Below are positions 5,925 through 7,617 of a stretch of 7,617 bases of DNA, in pieces; position 1 is the stretch's first letter; the number at the start of each line of letters is the position of its first letter. The stretch comes from Ruminococcus flavefaciens. Its GTDB lineage: Bacteria; Bacillota_A; Clostridia; Oscillospirales; Ruminococcaceae. Below the pieces are notes generated by a model. It was not told where the DNA came from and ran no database searches. It saw nothing but the letters and a program-made list of their open reading frames with translations. Location of the stretch: positions 1 through 7,617 of the forward strand of contig SFFP01000079.1 in the NCBI GenBank assembly GCA_004556875.1. Direction: 5' to 3'. The translations under genes were made by a program, and so were the position numbers.

Positions 5925-7617
5925 TTGAATAAAAGAATGAAAAAAGCTATTCAGGATTCATTCAGATTTCCTGAAACCAAGCACAAAAATGAATTCCTTA
6001 TGCAGGCTGAAGTCATCTCCGCTCAGGAAGAACAGCGGAAAAAGAGATATTCTCCTATAGTATTCAGGGTCTCTGCTGCAGCAGCGGCAGGAGTAATGGC
6101 TCTGGGATTATGGTCACATCTCGGCAGCCGCTCAAAACTCAGCGAAAATGATTTTCGTGACGAACCTGCGATCGTTACGGGTACGATCGGTAATGGTGAA
6201 AGCCAGCCGGTCACTACTGCTATCTGGAACGGCGAAACAGCCAATGTAACTACGGATGTCAGCGCAGCTTCTTCTCTTAACTCCACTGCTGCAAAGACAA
6301 CTACGGTCACAGCTGCGAGATCGGCTTTTACTGCACTGGGAGCTGGTACTCAACGCACGACTGCAAGCCGTTCCGACCACAGCAGCAGAACTACTGCAAA
6401 TACGAATTCAAATTCAAATAAAAAAAATAATACAAGCACTACAGAACATACTATTACAAATGAAGAAAAAACTTATTACATGAATCAGCTCGGCACCTTT
6501 GCTTCCGCTTTCGTAATGGGCGGAAATGCCATACCAATGGCTTCGGATGTCGAATATATAGTCCCATACACAAGAATGTACACAAACGAAGAAACTATCT
6601 TCGCTGATATCGAGTCCAACAAGGATATAGTCGATATCAATGACGATGGCGTTTTCGATATGTATGACTGCTATGATATTTACTGCTACAGTAACTTTTA
6701 CGAAGTTCCCGAGCAGGTAAAGGATAAATGTACAGCCTACGGCGTTCCTCAGAATGATCTTTCTGACAACAGCGTACAGTGGCTTAGCTATAAGGAGCTT
6801 GTAAGATACCTTCTCGTGAGTGAGGGCGCTCGTTCAGAGCTTTTCATTGCGGATAACTATCCCGACAGAAGCTTCGCCAATAACGCACACGGCGGCTCTT
6901 CTTCAGACGGATTTATTTCGCAGCTATACTCTGAAAGCAGCTACCTTATGGCAGGCTATCCTCTCATATCAGAAGCATACAAAAACAACAGCATTGACCT
7001 TGATGTAAATGCTGACGGATTTTTCGATATCAACGACTATATCGAATATATCGTTTACAGCACCAATGTAACACGTTCCAAGCAGGACAGTTCAGATGCT
7101 GATCTCTGGGCAAGACCTGAGATAACTACTCAGCGCTGTGAAGAGCTTAGCGAAAAGGCTAAGGAAATAACACATGATAAATGGCTCGAAAGCTATTTTG
7201 TATGGTGTCTGCTTGAAACTACTCCTTTCCGAATGGAATATACCGATCCAGCCTTTTATAAGAGCGTGATACCTAATAAGTATTCAAAATACTATCGACC
7301 TGAAAGATATTTCGAGGAATACTGTGAAGCAACAGGTATAAAGGAATATCTCTTCACATTCAGCGCTCAGAAGTTCAACAGCTATTTCGATGAATACTGC
7401 AAGGATGTTGATGCAGGCAGAAGATCTGCTCCCGACATAAACCTTGACGGCGTTATCGACCGAAAGGACTATGAGGCTTCGGATATTTACTTCGGTGATA
7501 TCCTCAACGGAAGAAATTCTTCAAAGAGTGAGCTTCCGACCCGTGTATGGAACAACATTACAACAAACTGTGATTTCAATAACAACGGTACAAGCGGCGA
7601 TGTCTACGATATCATGA
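5925..7617 (+). CDS. Membrane protein with dockerin-like calcium repeats, probable anti-sigma factor (3' partial)
   Basis: The frame runs 564 codons from TTG 5925 to the window end without a stop. A basic, helical cytoplasmic part (residues 1-44) is followed by one membrane helix (about 45-66, Ala/Gly/Val/Leu-rich), then a low-complexity Ser/Thr/Asn linker (about 85-185). The outside part has calcium loops DINDDGVFDMYD (237-248), DVNADGFFDIND (360-371) and DINLDGVIDRKD (504-515), each with acidic or Asn residues at positions 1, 3, 5 and 12 as in dockerin/EF-hand loops, plus a degenerate one from D550 (DFNNNG). Each loop is followed by a tyrosine-rich helix and 100 or more mostly helical residues. 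Spacings are 123 and 144 residues, unlike the close pair of a true dockerin. Adjacent to a sigma gene, it is best read as its membrane anti-sigma factor with an external sensor. No zinc-finger anti-sigma motif is visible. Confidence 0.8.
   Translation, partial: MNKRMKKAIQDSFRFPETKHKNEFLMQAEVISAQEEQRKKRYSPIVFRVSAAAAAGVMALGLWSHLGSRSKLSENDFRDEPAIVTGTIGNGESQPVTTAIWNGETANVTTDVSAASSLNSTAAKTTTVTAARSAFTALGAGTQRTTASRSDHSSRTTANTNSNSNKKNNTSTTEHTITNEEKTYYMNQLGTFASAFVMGGNAIPMASDVEYIVPYTRMYTNEETIFADIESNKDIVDINDDGVFDMYDCYDIYCYSNFYEVPEQVKDKCTAYGVPQNDLSDNSVQWLSYKELVRYLLVSEGARSELFIADNYPDRSFANNAHGGSSSDGFISQLYSESSYLMAGYPLISEAYKNNSIDLDVNADGFFDINDYIEYIVYSTNVTRSKQDSSDADLWARPEITTQRCEELSEKAKEITHDKWLESYFVWCLLETTPFRMEYTDPAFYKSVIPNKYSKYYRPERYFEEYCEATGIKEYLFTFSAQKFNSYFDEYCKDVDAGRRSAPDINLDGVIDRKDYEASDIYFGDILNGRNSSKSELPTRVWNNITTNCDFNNNGTSGDVYDIM
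6405..6427 (+). repeat. AATTCA tandem and A8 run within the linker coding region
   Basis: AATTCA occurs twice in tandem (6405-6416) and is followed by eight A residues (6420-6427). It encodes part of the Asn/Ser/Lys linker between the membrane helix and the calcium-repeat region. Such runs are prone to slippage, and the linker tolerates length change. Confidence 0.6.

Noticed and set aside
6023..6380. Minus-strand frames opposite the linker of the membrane protein
   Set aside because: They are shadows of the Thr/Ser-rich linker coding sequence, low in complexity, with no independent signals.
1..7617. CRISPR array, tRNA, rRNA, insertion sequence or phage gene
   Set aside because: I saw no regularly spaced repeats, cloverleaf, rRNA segment, transposase motif or phage gene in any region.
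7002..7617. True cellulosomal dockerin at the end of the membrane protein
   Set aside because: Dockerins have two loops about 25-35 residues apart near the C-terminus. Here the three good loops are 123 and 144 residues apart and the protein continues past the window.

Overview
The window looks like chromosomal DNA of a gut Clostridia bacterium close to Ruminococcus (Oscillospiraceae). This rests on four things: moderate GC, Thr/Ser-rich linkers in membrane-anchored surface proteins, dockerin-like calcium-loop repeats (DxNxDGxxxxxD), and a BioB with the sequence style of strict anaerobes. The genus is an inference, because no rRNA or other marker is present.

Layout: (1) 2-1399, plus strand: the 3' part of a gene for a membrane-anchored protein with one transmembrane helix, a Thr-rich linker, a PASTA domain and an uncharacterised C-terminal domain. 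It ends at a strong intrinsic terminator (1426-1462). (2) 1597-5012, minus strand: a compact biotin operon transcribed bioY-bioB-bioD-bioA, with gaps of 2 nt, a 4-nt overlap and 13 nt. It has a near-consensus sigma-A promoter (TTGACG-N17-TATAAT) overlapped by a doubled, BirA-like operator. (3) 5013-5462: a 450-nt divergent intergenic region with the bio promoter and operator, an extended -10 promoter facing right, a 17-bp palindrome at that promoter's predicted start site, a second palindrome, and another BirA-like inverted repeat. (4) 5463-7617, plus strand: a short sigma-70 family (ECF-like) sigma factor, followed 3 nt later by a membrane protein whose outside part carries at least three calcium-loop repeats. 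This gene runs off the window.

How they work together: BioY imports biotin (or possibly a precursor). BioA, BioD and BioB convert KAPA to DAPA, dethiobiotin and biotin. No bioF, bioW, bioC or bioH is present, so the locus covers salvage and the late pathway only. The right-hand pair has the layout of a sigma factor with its membrane-bound anti-sigma factor. The left-hand PASTA protein has the same architecture (short cytoplasmic part, one membrane helix, Thr-rich linker, external sensor-like modules) and may be the anti-sigma partner of a sigma gene just outside the window.

Start codons were chosen from ribosome-binding-site spacing: bioA at 2799, bioB at 4467, the sigma gene at GTG 5463 and the membrane protein at TTG 5925. 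Several of these differ from the longest open frame. The most interesting points are the atypical BioB cluster ligands, the doubled bio operator plus the third similar site before the sigma gene, and the sigma/anti-sigma pair with calcium-binding repeats.
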